From Gammaproteobacteria bacterium (lineage in GTDB: Bacteria; Pseudomonadota; Gammaproteobacteria; Eutrophobiales; Eutrophobiaceae): DNA of 50,737 bases. Positions 7,976 to 17,809 of the stretch are shown one piece after another. Position 1 is the stretch's first letter, and each line of letters starts with the position of its first letter. Location: positions 1 through 50,737 of the forward strand of contig JAPPLI010000082.1 in assembly GCA_028819495.1 (NCBI GenBank). Direction: 5' to 3'. The notes below the pieces were generated by a model that saw nothing but the letters and a program-made list of their open reading frames with translations, was not told the origin of the DNA and did not search any database. Position numbers and translations under genes: made by a program.

Positions 7976-8893
7976 TTAACGCCTTAGCACCAGGAATATT
8001 CCGCCGCAAATAAGCGCCGCGCAGATCACCTGGTACTGGTGCAGGCGTTCACCCAGGAAAATAATTGCCATGATGGCAGCAAAGACCGGGATCAGGTTGA
8101 TGAACATGCCGGCCCGGCTTGGCCCGATGAGTTGGTTTCCCTGGTTCCACATCAGCGTACCGAATACTGTTGACACCAATGACAGGGCGACGATGGCGTA
8201 GATTGCGTGCGCGCTGATCGGTACCGGTTTGTAGAGGATGGTTTCAATGACATAGAACGGGAGCACTATCACACAGCCCGTCACGATGATCATGAACAGC
8301 GCTGCAGATGGGCTCAGGGTATTCGGGATTTTCCTCAGGTTGATAGCATAAAGCGAATAACCTATCGAGCCCAGCAGTATCAGGATGTCGCCGGCGTTGA
8401 ATTGCACGCGGACCAGCGCCACCGGGTCCATCCTGGCAATCATGGCAATCACGCCGATGAAGCCCAGCGCAACGCCGCATGACTGGGACAGGCGCAGTCT
8501 GTCGTGGAGGATCAGCATGGCCAGCAACACCGTGGATACCGGCTGTATGGCATTGATAATGGAGGCGTTGATCGCCGTTGTGAAGTTCAGGCCGATCATC
8601 AAGAGGGTCGCGCTTACAATCATGATACCGCCGAGCAGGGTGAGCGGCCCGATATGCCTGCGGATGTCCGGCGCATTCACTTTCAGCGACGGGTAAATGA
8701 ACGGAAACAGGACGATCGCCCCGAGCAGCCAGCGCCAGAATGACAGTCCCACTGGCGGCACTTCGGAGTGAATCCCGCGCCCCACTACGTGGGCGAAGGC
8801 AAAAGCCGCAGATGCCAGGGTCAGGACCAGGCAGGCATATAATCCGGAACGGGTCCGGAACAAACTGTCATCTGATAACTTTGTGCCTGTCAT
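7976..8893 (-). CDS. DMT superfamily transporter, EamA family
   Basis: 305 residues with about ten hydrophobic segments in two EamA repeats. The first contains GLSFWRWLLGAIVLFPF. The second contains GTLMWNQGNQLIGPSRAGMF and an EAMA-like FLGERL. These inner-membrane proteins export metabolites or amino acids; the substrate is unknown. It converges on the Mo-oxidoreductase with a five-base gap. An extended -10 (TGATATAAC) lies just upstream of the ATG. Confidence 0.85.
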   Translation of the reverse strand: MTGTKLSDDSLFRTRSGLYACLVLTLASAAFAFAHVVGRGIHSEVPPVGLSFWRWLLGAIVLFPFIYPSLKVNAPDIRRHIGPLTLLGGIMIVSATLLMIGLNFTTAINASIINAIQPVSTVLLAMLILHDRLRLSQSCGVALGFIGVIAMIARMDPVALVRVQFNAGDILILLGSIGYSLYAINLRKIPNTLSPSAALFMIIVTGCVIVLPFYVIETILYKPVPISAHAIYAIVALSLVSTVFGTLMWNQGNQLIGPSRAGMFINLIPVFAAIMAIIFLGERLHQYQVICAALICGGIFLVLRR

Positions 8894-8907
8894 TATTTGA
8901 ATGCCGG

Positions 8908-8916
8908 GTTATATCA
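8908..8916 (-). promoter_or_regulatory. putative extended -10 promoter box
   Basis: The reverse strand reads TGATATAAC, a TGnTATAAt-type extended -10, 15 bases upstream of the EamA transporter ATG. The same nine bases recur in the promoter regions at 26026, 29593 and 36738. No good -35 is visible. Confidence 0.35.
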
Positions 8917-8946
8917 TCTGTACAACAACGGACGACCGCGTCAATC

Positions 8947-9033
8947 TGGTGCCGGGAGAGAGACTCGAACTCTCACTCTGTTGCCAGAACCGGATTTTGA
9001 ATCCGGCGCGTCTACCAGTTCCGCCACCCCGGC
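8947..9033 (-). tRNA. tRNA-Leu (anticodon CAA)
   Basis: The reverse strand folds into a class II tRNA. The acceptor stem is GCCGGGG/TCCCGGC, the anticodon stem CCGGA/TCCGG carries loop TTCAAAA (anticodon CAA), and there is a long variable arm. The T-loop is GTTCGAGTC and the encoded 3' end is ACCA. It reads the TTG leucine codon. It stands alone between the EamA gene and queA. No integrase or duplicated tRNA 3' end was seen. Confidence 0.95.
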
Positions 9034-9060
9034 TTTTGATAATGGAATGAAGGACTGCCA

Positions 9061-9089
9061 AGTATAAGGAAACAGGCGGATTTGTTAAA
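9061..9089 (-). promoter_or_regulatory. putative promoter of tRNA-Leu
   Basis: On the reverse strand TTTAAC (9084-9089), a 17-base spacer and TATACT (9061-9066) lie about 28 bases upstream of the mature tRNA 5' end. Spacing and distance fit a sigma70 promoter. Confidence 0.5.
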
Positions 9090-9121
9090 CAGTTTCATCG
9101 CATTTGTTACACTCGCCGGTT

Positions 9122-11262
<2,141 letters not shown>

Positions 11263-11271
11263 CCGGAGATA

Positions 11272-12564
11272 TTGCACTTGGCAAATTCAATCACCAACAT
11301 CAGTTCCGCGGGCCGGTTTCTGGCCGAAAACCACGCCTGGATACTGGTTGCAGCCGCGTTGTTGCTGTTATCTACCGATACCCTGTCCCTGGTCCCGTTG
11401 GGCATAATGGCGGCGCTGGGGATTTACCGGTTCGGTCGGGAACCGCAGGCAATCTGCCGGGACAGGACACTACGGGTATTGCTGTTTCTGTTCTTATGCC
11501 TGTGGCTGCCGCAACTTTTCTCACTGGCCGGCGCGGTGAACCTGGAACGCTCGGCGAGGATCGCCTTGCTATACCCCCTGTACCTGTTTTGCGGGGTCTT
11601 CATCCTGCGTGAACTGGCGCGCCCCGGCAATCTTTCCCGCTTGTCCCTGGCGTTGTTGCTCGTTGTTGTCTTCTGGTGCGTAGATGCGCTGGTCCAGTAC
11701 GCAACCGGGACCAACCTGTTCGGATACCCCTACCAGGACGGCATGTTGAGCGGCATGTTCTACCCGAAGCTGCGCCTGGGCATCATTCTTGCCGTGCTTG
11801 TCCCCGTCGCCCTGGAGACCGCCAGGAACGTCAACCGGGACAGCCTGTATCCATGGCTGCTGCTGATACCGTTCACCGTGGTGGTGCTGCTGAGCGGCAG
11901 GAGAAGCGCATGGCTCATGCTGATAATCGGTTTGTCCGCCTACCTGCCCCTGGTCTTTATTTCCCTGTCCTCCAGGGCAAGGTATATCATCGCGGGAACA
12001 TTGTGCGTGGCCGTGGTGCTGGTCGGGACAGTGTTTTACAAGAGTCCGGACATCAACCGCCGCATCGTGTTGCTGACCGGCATTCTGGGCAGCGAATACC
12101 AGGCCGAACGGGCGACGTCCATGCGCACGCCGATCTGGGATACGGCCAGGAACATGTTTCAGGACAACTGGCTGAACGGGGTCGGGCCGAGAGGTTTCCG
12201 ATACGCATACAGGGACTATGCGGAGGAAGACAACTACTTCATGCGCCAGGGGCAGGACGGCCAGACTCACCCGCACCTGGTTTTCCTGGAGATCGCCGTG
12301 GAGACCGGGGTGATAGGACTGGTCGGGTTTATCCTGTTCTACCTCACCCTGCTGCGCTACTGGTGGCGGGGGAGATACTCCGCGACCCGCGGCGCCTGGA
12401 CTGCGGCACTGCTGGCCGCGACCTTCCCTTTGAATGCGCACCTGGCGTTTTATGGTTCATACTGGAGCGGTTTTCTGTGGCTGCTTATTTCCTGCACTAT
12501 CCTGGTGGCCGTGTCCCCACAGAGCAAGTTAAACGAAGATAGGCCACTCCACGTTTCAGCATGA
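11272..12564 (+). CDS. O-antigen ligase family (WaaL/Wzy_C) membrane protein
   Basis: About 430 residues with some ten to twelve membrane segments. A large periplasmic loop holds the Wzy_C features GRRSAWLM, NWLNGVGPRGFRYAYRDY and THPHLVFLEIAVETGVIGL. Such proteins ligate O-antigen onto lipid A-core or polymerise glycans in the inner membrane. The start is uncertain: TTG at 11272 or 11278 behind a CCGGAG ribosome site, ten bases after tgt. A glycosyltransferase lies 4.2 kb downstream on the other strand, beyond the defence-type island, so the two may once have been neighbours in a surface-glycan locus. Confidence 0.8.
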   Translation: MHLANSITNISSAGRFLAENHAWILVAAALLLLSTDTLSLVPLGIMAALGIYRFGREPQAICRDRTLRVLLFLFLCLWLPQLFSLAGAVNLERSARIALLYPLYLFCGVFILRELARPGNLSRLSLALLLVVVFWCVDALVQYATGTNLFGYPYQDGMLSGMFYPKLRLGIILAVLVPVALETARNVNRDSLYPWLLLIPFTVVVLLSGRRSAWLMLIIGLSAYLPLVFISLSSRARYIIAGTLCVAVVLVGTVFYKSPDINRRIVLLTGILGSEYQAERATSMRTPIWDTARNMFQDNWLNGVGPRGFRYAYRDYAEEDNYFMRQGQDGQTHPHLVFLEIAVETGVIGLVGFILFYLTLLRYWWRGRYSATRGAWTAALLAATFPLNAHLAFYGSYWSGFLWLLISCTILVAVSPQSKLNEDRPLHVSA

Positions 12565-12722
12565 TGGCATGCACCCGATTATCACCTCCTCCGAAAGGAA
12601 ATGCGAGTCAGAGCCAAGAACCGGAAGATTGCAGGCATCCTAGGGAATATCCCCCCTGTTTGTGTGTGGTAGAATTTACAAGAAGATAGGGTCTAAGGCA
12701 GATAATTTTCAGAGAGGAGAGC

Positions 12723-14735
12723 ATGAAGATATCGCAAATTCTGGATAAGATAGATGAAAATCAACTTTTTGTTCCCGCCTTTCAGCGCGAATACGTATGG
12801 AAACGTAATCACGCTAAAAATCTGATTGACTCATTAATCAGAGATTATCCTACTGGAACCATGCTGACATGGGAAACCAATCATCCACCAGAGTTGAAAG
12901 GAAAACGCAAGTACCATGAAGAGCAAGGAGCAATCAAGCTGATTCTTGATGGGCAGCAGAGAATCACCACCCTATATATGCTAGTCAGGGGTAAATTTCC
13001 CCCTTACTATACCGAAGAAGAAATTAAAACTGATATTCGTAATCTGTACGTTCATGCTGAAACCCTTGAGTTACAGTACTACAAAAAGATTACGATGAAA
13101 AACAACCCCTTATGGATAAATTTAACCGATATCTTCCAGAAAAAGATAAAAGCAAGAAATGTATATAAAGAACTTCAAAAAACCGAGGATGTATCAGAGG
13201 AAAGAGAAGATCGCATTGACGAGAATTTCACTGCAATTGAAAAAATACCTGACAGAGATTTTCTGGAGCAGACCATTCCGGTAAAAGCCAAAATTAAGGA
13301 AGCAATCGATATCTTTTATGTGGTCAATGCAAGCGGCGTAAATTTAACTGAAGCTGAACTGGCATTGGCCCAGATTTCAGGATATTGGCCCGAGGCTCGT
13401 GACTGGTTCAAAGAGAAATTATCTGCTTTGGAGAAAGATGGTTTTGTTTTCAAACTGGATTTCATTATTTACGTGATCCTTGGTTGCTTATACCACACTG
13501 GTAGTGACATGGGGAAACTGCATGGAGAAGAAAACAAGATAAAAATAAACGAAGCTTGGGAACTATTAGATAGCCATACGCTTGACTATGTAATGAATAT
13601 CATGAGGGCTAACGCCTATATTGATCACACTGACGAAATTAACTCCGTTTATGCCTTAATTCCTATAATTGTTTATACGTTTGATAAAGGGAAACAAAGT
13701 CTATCGCAGGATGAAATAAACAGGGCAAAAAAGTGGTTTTACTATTCCCAGATTCGTAGTCGGTATACCAGTCAAATACAAACGAAGCTAAGTAAAGATC
13801 TGGAGATTGTTCAGAAGTCAGAACAGCCGTTTGATGAACTCCTGAGAGTAATTGAATCAGAAGGGCGATTAGAAATTATTTCGGAAGAATTTGTTGGTGC
13901 AAGTATCAGAAATGCCCTGTGGGGGTTAATGCGGTGGTATTTTAAGAGCAGGGATGCTGTTTGTTTAACTACAGGTGTGTCGATTCGTAGAAATATGGGC
14001 AAAATCTACTCACTGGAGTGGGACCATATATTCCCATATTCCCGCCTGAAAGAAATAGGGTATATAACGGAGAATAAGGTTAAATATCAACTTGCTCAGG
14101 AGATAACGAATCGGGCTGTACTAACACAAAAAGCCAATCGATCAAAATCTAATATGGCAGCCAAAGATTATCTGGTAGAAGTCAATGAGAAATTTCCAGA
14201 TGCCTTGGAGTTACAGTCTATTCCTACACGCGATGAGAATTTATGGTTACGCGAGCGGTATGAGGATTTTTTAGAAGAAAGACGAAAGTTACTTACATCG
14301 CAACTTAATAAGTTTCTGGAAAACATCACTGTCTCACGCAAAGCGCAAGTAGAAATTTCGCTGGAAGAAATGATTCAGAAAGGAGAGAGTGATGAATTAG
14401 AGTTTAAGTCCTCACTCCGCTGGAGTTATAAAGAAGGCAGGATTGATAAAGCACTGGAACAGGTGATAATAAAATCCGTTGCCGCGTTCAGTAATGCAGA
14501 TGGTGGTCTGCTACTGGTCGGAATTGATGATAATGGCAATTCGTTAGGGTTGGAACACGATTATTCGTCGCTTAATGGAACAAAGGATGAGTTTGAACAA
14601 CATTTGCGTAATTTGCTGTGTAAATTCCGGGGTCAGAGTAAGAATTTCGCCAGAAATTTTACTCTGACCCCACCAATCCGTACGGAGTTACATATTGTCG
14701 GGGCGTGCAGACCTCTGCTCATGAAAGTTTGTTAG
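12723..14735 (+). CDS. GmrSD-like DUF262/DUF1524 protein fused to AlbA_2 domain, 3' end frameshifted
   Basis: 670 residues behind a GGAGAG ribosome site. The N-terminal DUF262 (ParB/GmrS-like NTPase) shows VPAFQREYVW at 17-26 and LILDGQQRITTLY at 73-85. A DUF1524 HNH-type nuclease follows with LEWDHIFPYSRL at about 431-442 and an NRSKSN near 472. From about 553 an AlbA_2/Schlafen-type domain starts (ESDELEFKSSLRW, FSNADGGLLLVGIDD). Type IV GmrSD enzymes cut modified DNA. About residue 633 the frame enters a REP-like palindrome (14629-14671) and ends in unrelated residues. The rest of AlbA_2 continues in another frame at 14720-14983. The DNA is clearly more AT-rich than its surroundings. Confidence 0.85.
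   Translation: MKISQILDKIDENQLFVPAFQREYVWKRNHAKNLIDSLIRDYPTGTMLTWETNHPPELKGKRKYHEEQGAIKLILDGQQRITTLYMLVRGKFPPYYTEEEIKTDIRNLYVHAETLELQYYKKITMKNNPLWINLTDIFQKKIKARNVYKELQKTEDVSEEREDRIDENFTAIEKIPDRDFLEQTIPVKAKIKEAIDIFYVVNASGVNLTEAELALAQISGYWPEARDWFKEKLSALEKDGFVFKLDFIIYVILGCLYHTGSDMGKLHGEENKIKINEAWELLDSHTLDYVMNIMRANAYIDHTDEINSVYALIPIIVYTFDKGKQSLSQDEINRAKKWFYYSQIRSRYTSQIQTKLSKDLEIVQKSEQPFDELLRVIESEGRLEIISEEFVGASIRNALWGLMRWYFKSRDAVCLTTGVSIRRNMGKIYSLEWDHIFPYSRLKEIGYITENKVKYQLAQEITNRAVLTQKANRSKSNMAAKDYLVEVNEKFPDALELQSIPTRDENLWLRERYEDFLEERRKLLTSQLNKFLENITVSRKAQVEISLEEMIQKGESDELEFKSSLRWSYKEGRIDKALEQVIIKSVAAFSNADGGLLLVGIDDNGNSLGLEHDYSSLNGTKDEFEQHLRNLLCKFRGQSKNFARNFTLTPPIRTELHIVGACRPLLMKVC
14629..14671. 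repeat. REP-like palindrome, GGGGTCAGAGTAA family, copy 2 (inside a gene)
   Basis: A 43-base hairpin with 12 perfectly paired outer bases (GGGGTCAGAGTA) and a bulged inner arm. It is nearly identical to the copy at 23758. It lies inside the AlbA_2 coding region. The likely inserted stretch is about 14619-14719 (101 bases, 2 modulo 3), which accounts for the shift between the two coding pieces. Confidence 0.9.
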
Positions 14736-14983
14736 GAACTGCCTTTGGTGTAACTTTTACAGTAAATTTAACCATGAATTTTCCAGAAATTGATGGATAC
14801 GAGATATGCCGTATTGATATTCCAAGAGGGAAAAATCCGGTCTACCTTGGAGTAAAAGATAAAAATGGTCAAAAACAGGAAAAATTTTATGTTCGATCAG
14901 GAAATTCTTCACAAGAAGTTCCCTTAACTGAGATTCATGATTATATCCGGCAAAGATTTCCCACTGGGTCGACGAGACAATGA
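14720..14983 (+). pseudogene. displaced C-terminal part of the AlbA_2 domain
   Basis: In the frame +2 relative to the upstream gene, the sequence from HESLLGTAFG runs through MNFPEIDGYEICRIDI, PVYLGVKDKNGQ and EKFYVRSGNSSQEVPLTEI. This is the standard second half of an AlbA_2 domain. Joining LRNLL of the upstream gene directly to HESLLGTAFG restores a normal domain, so this is a severed part rather than a separate gene. A short open frame with ATG at 14705 could still allow separate translation of 92 residues. Its stop overlaps the ATPase start as ATGA. Confidence 0.8.
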
Positions 14984-16326
14984 TTAAAGAACTTTTTATC
15001 AAGGATGTCCGTTGTTTTCCCGGCGAACAACGTATTCGAATACGGCCGTTGACGTTTCTGGTAGGTGAAAACAGTACGGGCAAGACCACAGCTTTGGGAT
15101 GTTTTAATGCCATGGTAAATATCGACCGGGCCGCTATTCAGGGAAGCAGGCAATTGGATTTCAACCTAGAGCCTTATCGGATGGGAGCGTTTTGGGATAT
15201 CGCCAGGAAGACGGAAAAAGTGACGCAAAACGAGTGCGGGAGTTTTACACTTGGTTTGGGATTGGATAACCCTGAGATTGGATCTGTAGAGGTGTTTTTC
15301 GAGTTCGAGGAGGTGGGTTCTGAGCCCTCTCTTACGGCAGTAAAGTTCAAGTTTTCGGAAGAAGAAATGATTATTTACGAGCTCACGTCCGCCTCCAGTA
15401 GAAATGAGCACCATACGAAAGATTCTTCTGCGGAGTTTCATATTAAAAAAGAAGAGGGCAAAAATATTTTTGTGGTGAAATCGACGAATCCTGGTTTTTT
15501 ATTCCTTTTTGATATGAGGCTCGGTGAAGAAAAAACGGCTTCCGGTGTCAGGGAACTCAAAGAACTTCGAAAATTTCTGGTAAAAAAAGATCCACAAGCT
15601 GGGAAGCGAACATCTTTTCCGTTACTGCATATACTGCTGAATGAATTCGAGGCGCCCATCAGCATGGCCCCGATTCGGTCCAAACCCCAACGTACTTATG
15701 ATCCCCTCACCGAAGCCCGCACGGCGGAAGGTAGTGATGTTCCCATGTACCTGATGCGTTTGAAACGTACCGGGGTGAGAGAGGAAAAACAGGTACGGGA
15801 CTCTCTTCTCGATTTTGGGAAAAAATCTGGCCTTTTCACTGCCGTTAACGTCAAAACCTACGGTGAGGGCATGAATGAACCTTTTCAGTTACAGGTCAAT
15901 GTGCGAGGTGTTGACGCCAATATTCTGGATGTCGGCTACGGGGTAAGTCAGTTGTTGCCGATCTTGGTGAGAATTTTTGCTAATCGCGGCCCTCGGTTCT
16001 TTTTGTTGCAACAACCCGAGGTGCATTTGCACCCGCGCGGACAGGCGGAACTCACATCCCTGTTTATTTCTTCGATTAAGGAAGATCAGCATAAGTTTAT
16101 TGTTGAAACCCATAGCGATTACATGATTAAACGCGCGCGCATTGAAATTCGTCGAAACCGTATCGAACCCGATGACGTCTCTCTGGTTTATTTTAAACCC
16201 GAGGGCAAACAGGTCAGAGTGCATAATATCGATTTTGATGAATCCGGTAACTTGCTTAACGCGCCTCCTGACTACCAGCAGTTTTTTCTAGAGGAATCCG
16301 ACAGATTTCTTGGTTTCAAGGATTGA
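14980..16326 (+). CDS. AAA family ATPase (ABC-type, AAA_21-like) of the island
   Basis: 448 residues. Walker A is GENSTGKT at 29-36. A long variable middle is followed by VGYGVSQLLPIL, the ABC-signature region. A degenerate Walker B reads FLLQQPEVHLHP near 340-350, with Gln where Asp/Glu is usual. An H-switch reads FIVETHSDYM. It starts inside the stop of the AlbA_2 remnant (ATGA) and the PIN gene begins three bases after its stop, so the genes are co-translated. Such ATPases act as sensors or motors in OLD-, Septu- and PARIS-like defence. The specific partner role with PIN is inferred. Confidence 0.85.
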   Translation: MIKELFIKDVRCFPGEQRIRIRPLTFLVGENSTGKTTALGCFNAMVNIDRAAIQGSRQLDFNLEPYRMGAFWDIARKTEKVTQNECGSFTLGLGLDNPEIGSVEVFFEFEEVGSEPSLTAVKFKFSEEEMIIYELTSASSRNEHHTKDSSAEFHIKKEEGKNIFVVKSTNPGFLFLFDMRLGEEKTASGVRELKELRKFLVKKDPQAGKRTSFPLLHILLNEFEAPISMAPIRSKPQRTYDPLTEARTAEGSDVPMYLMRLKRTGVREEKQVRDSLLDFGKKSGLFTAVNVKTYGEGMNEPFQLQVNVRGVDANILDVGYGVSQLLPILVRIFANRGPRFFLLQQPEVHLHPRGQAELTSLFISSIKEDQHKFIVETHSDYMIKRARIEIRRNRIEPDDVSLVYFKPEGKQVRVHNIDFDESGNLLNAPPDYQQFFLEESDRFLGFKD

Positions 16327-16329
16327 GAC

Positions 16330-16758
16330 GTGTGTATTATCGTTGACGCCAACAGGCTTGGCGTATTTTTGCGAGAGCCGCCAGACGAGGACATGCAGCC
16401 TGTCCACAACTGGCTGAATAAAGGCGGGAAACTGATTTATTCTACTGGAGGAAGATTCGCAAAAGAAATCAGGGGTAATCAGCGGCAACGGTTAGAGGAT
16501 TACTATACGGCGGGAAAAGCGAGGTTGATTCCCGAAGCAAAGGTCAACGAAACGCTGAGACATGTCCAAAAGAAGCTATTGAAATCGGACGATGAACACG
16601 TCATTGCCCTTGCATTAGTGGCTCAGGTTGACTTGCTTTGTACCGATGACAGAAACCTGATGCAAGACTTCAAAAATAAACAAATAATGGGACGGCAAGG
16701 ACAGATTTACACCAAATCAAGTCATAAAAGGCTCTTACGCCCCGACAGATGCCCCTGA
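16330..16758 (+). CDS. PIN domain ribonuclease-like protein
   Basis: 142 residues from a GTG start. PIN-type acidic residues are visible: Asp6 in IIVDAN, Glu46 in FAKEI, Asp88 in KSDDEHVIALAL and Asp106/107 in LLCTDDRNL. PIN proteins are Mg-dependent RNases, often toxins. No VapB-like antitoxin is adjacent; the partner is the ATPase three bases upstream. It could be the effector of the ATPase module. Its last 24 bases overlap the 3' end of the convergent glycosyltransferase, which suggests the island joined the chromosome right at that gene's end. Confidence 0.8.
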   Translation: MCIIVDANRLGVFLREPPDEDMQPVHNWLNKGGKLIYSTGGRFAKEIRGNQRQRLEDYYTAGKARLIPEAKVNETLRHVQKKLLKSDDEHVIALALVAQVDLLCTDDRNLMQDFKNKQIMGRQGQIYTKSSHKRLLRPDRCP

Positions 16759-17799
16759 ATCTTTTTTTAATGTATGCCGTCTGCAAATGCTTTGATAGAG
16801 GCTTTCGAATCTCGGGATCACCGTGTCGGCGGCATAGCGTTCCCGGAACGACGTCCACGCGGCTTGCGCGCGCTGCCGGCGGCCGTCCGGGTCGCTGATT
16901 GCCGTATTCAGCGCGCCGGTCAGCGCGTCCTCATCGGCGTCGCAAAGCCAGGCGCTGTCGTTATCCAGGATCTCCACCGGGCCGTGGCATTTCGTTGCGA
17001 TGATCGGGAGACCGCAAGCCATCGCTTCCAGCACAGCTATGCCGAAGGGTTCATACCTGGAGGGCAGCACGAACAGGTCGCCCTGGAGCAGGAAGCTGCG
17101 TATATCGTCCTGCCAGCCGGCAAAGTGAACTTTGTTATCCAGGTTCAGGGTTGCTGCCAGGTTCATAAGCCGTTGCCGTTCGGCACCATCCCCGGCAAGG
17201 TATAAACGGATATTGTCATCCGCCAGCCGGTTGAAACTGCGCAGCAGCATATCGAAACCTTTTTTGTGTACGAACCTGCCGAGAGCCACTATCGTCGTCA
17301 CCTTATCCCTGCGGTGTATTGCCGTAACGGGTGAGAGACTGGAAAAATTGGGTATCCACCGTACCCCGCCGATGGGAATTCCCTCGCTGAGCAGGTAATC
17401 CCGTTGCGCCGCCGTGGTGGGGGTGAAGACGTCAGCGTGTCTGAAATACTTCAGGTCGACGAAATCGTGGGTGTGGGCAACCAGCGGGATTTTGAGTTGC
17501 TGCGCTGCCGGACCCGCCAGGTGGGCGGCGCGGCTCAAGGACGTTTGTATGATATCCGGGGCGAAAACCCGGACCAGCTTGAGGATTTTCCGGGGCGCCA
17601 GCGGGTCCCACGGACCGAGGACCTGGATCGCTTCTCGACTGACGTTCGGAAGTTTATCAAGGTGTTGTGCAGCTTTTGAACGGGCGTGGGAGATTGCGAG
17701 AACATGATGACCGCGCCGGGCCAGACCGTTGGTCAGGTCCACGTAAAACCTTTCCGCCCCGCCGAACTTCCTGGCGAGCATGATCACGCAAATCTTCAT
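16735..17799 (-). CDS. glycosyltransferase family 4 (GT-B)
   Basis: 354 residues from ATG 17799, with a GGGACAGG ribosome site just before it. It has an N-terminal FGGAERFYVDLTNGLARRGH (GT4 acceptor-domain motif), ALGRFVHKKGFDMLLRSF at the domain junction and the donor-site motif RYEPFGIAVLEAMACGLPIIAT (EX7E). It probably adds a sugar in lipopolysaccharide core or O-antigen synthesis at the cytoplasmic membrane. It starts ten bases after the stop of the flavoprotein gene upstream, and converges with the PIN gene with a 24-base overlap. Confidence 0.9.
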   Translation of the reverse strand: MKICVIMLARKFGGAERFYVDLTNGLARRGHHVLAISHARSKAAQHLDKLPNVSREAIQVLGPWDPLAPRKILKLVRVFAPDIIQTSLSRAAHLAGPAAQQLKIPLVAHTHDFVDLKYFRHADVFTPTTAAQRDYLLSEGIPIGGVRWIPNFSSLSPVTAIHRRDKVTTIVALGRFVHKKGFDMLLRSFNRLADDNIRLYLAGDGAERQRLMNLAATLNLDNKVHFAGWQDDIRSFLLQGDLFVLPSRYEPFGIAVLEAMACGLPIIATKCHGPVEILDNDSAWLCDADEDALTGALNTAISDPDGRRQRAQAAWTSFRERYAADTVIPRFESLYQSICRRHTLKKDSGASVGA

Positions 17800-17809
17800 C
17801 CTGTCCCGT

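Noticed and set aside
8947-9033. tRNA-Leu as an integration site of a genomic island
   Set aside because: No integrase gene and no second copy of the tRNA 3' end was seen on either side.
14705-14983. The 92-codon frame as an independent gene
   Set aside because: Its content is the second half of the AlbA_2 domain that is missing upstream, so it is a severed piece.
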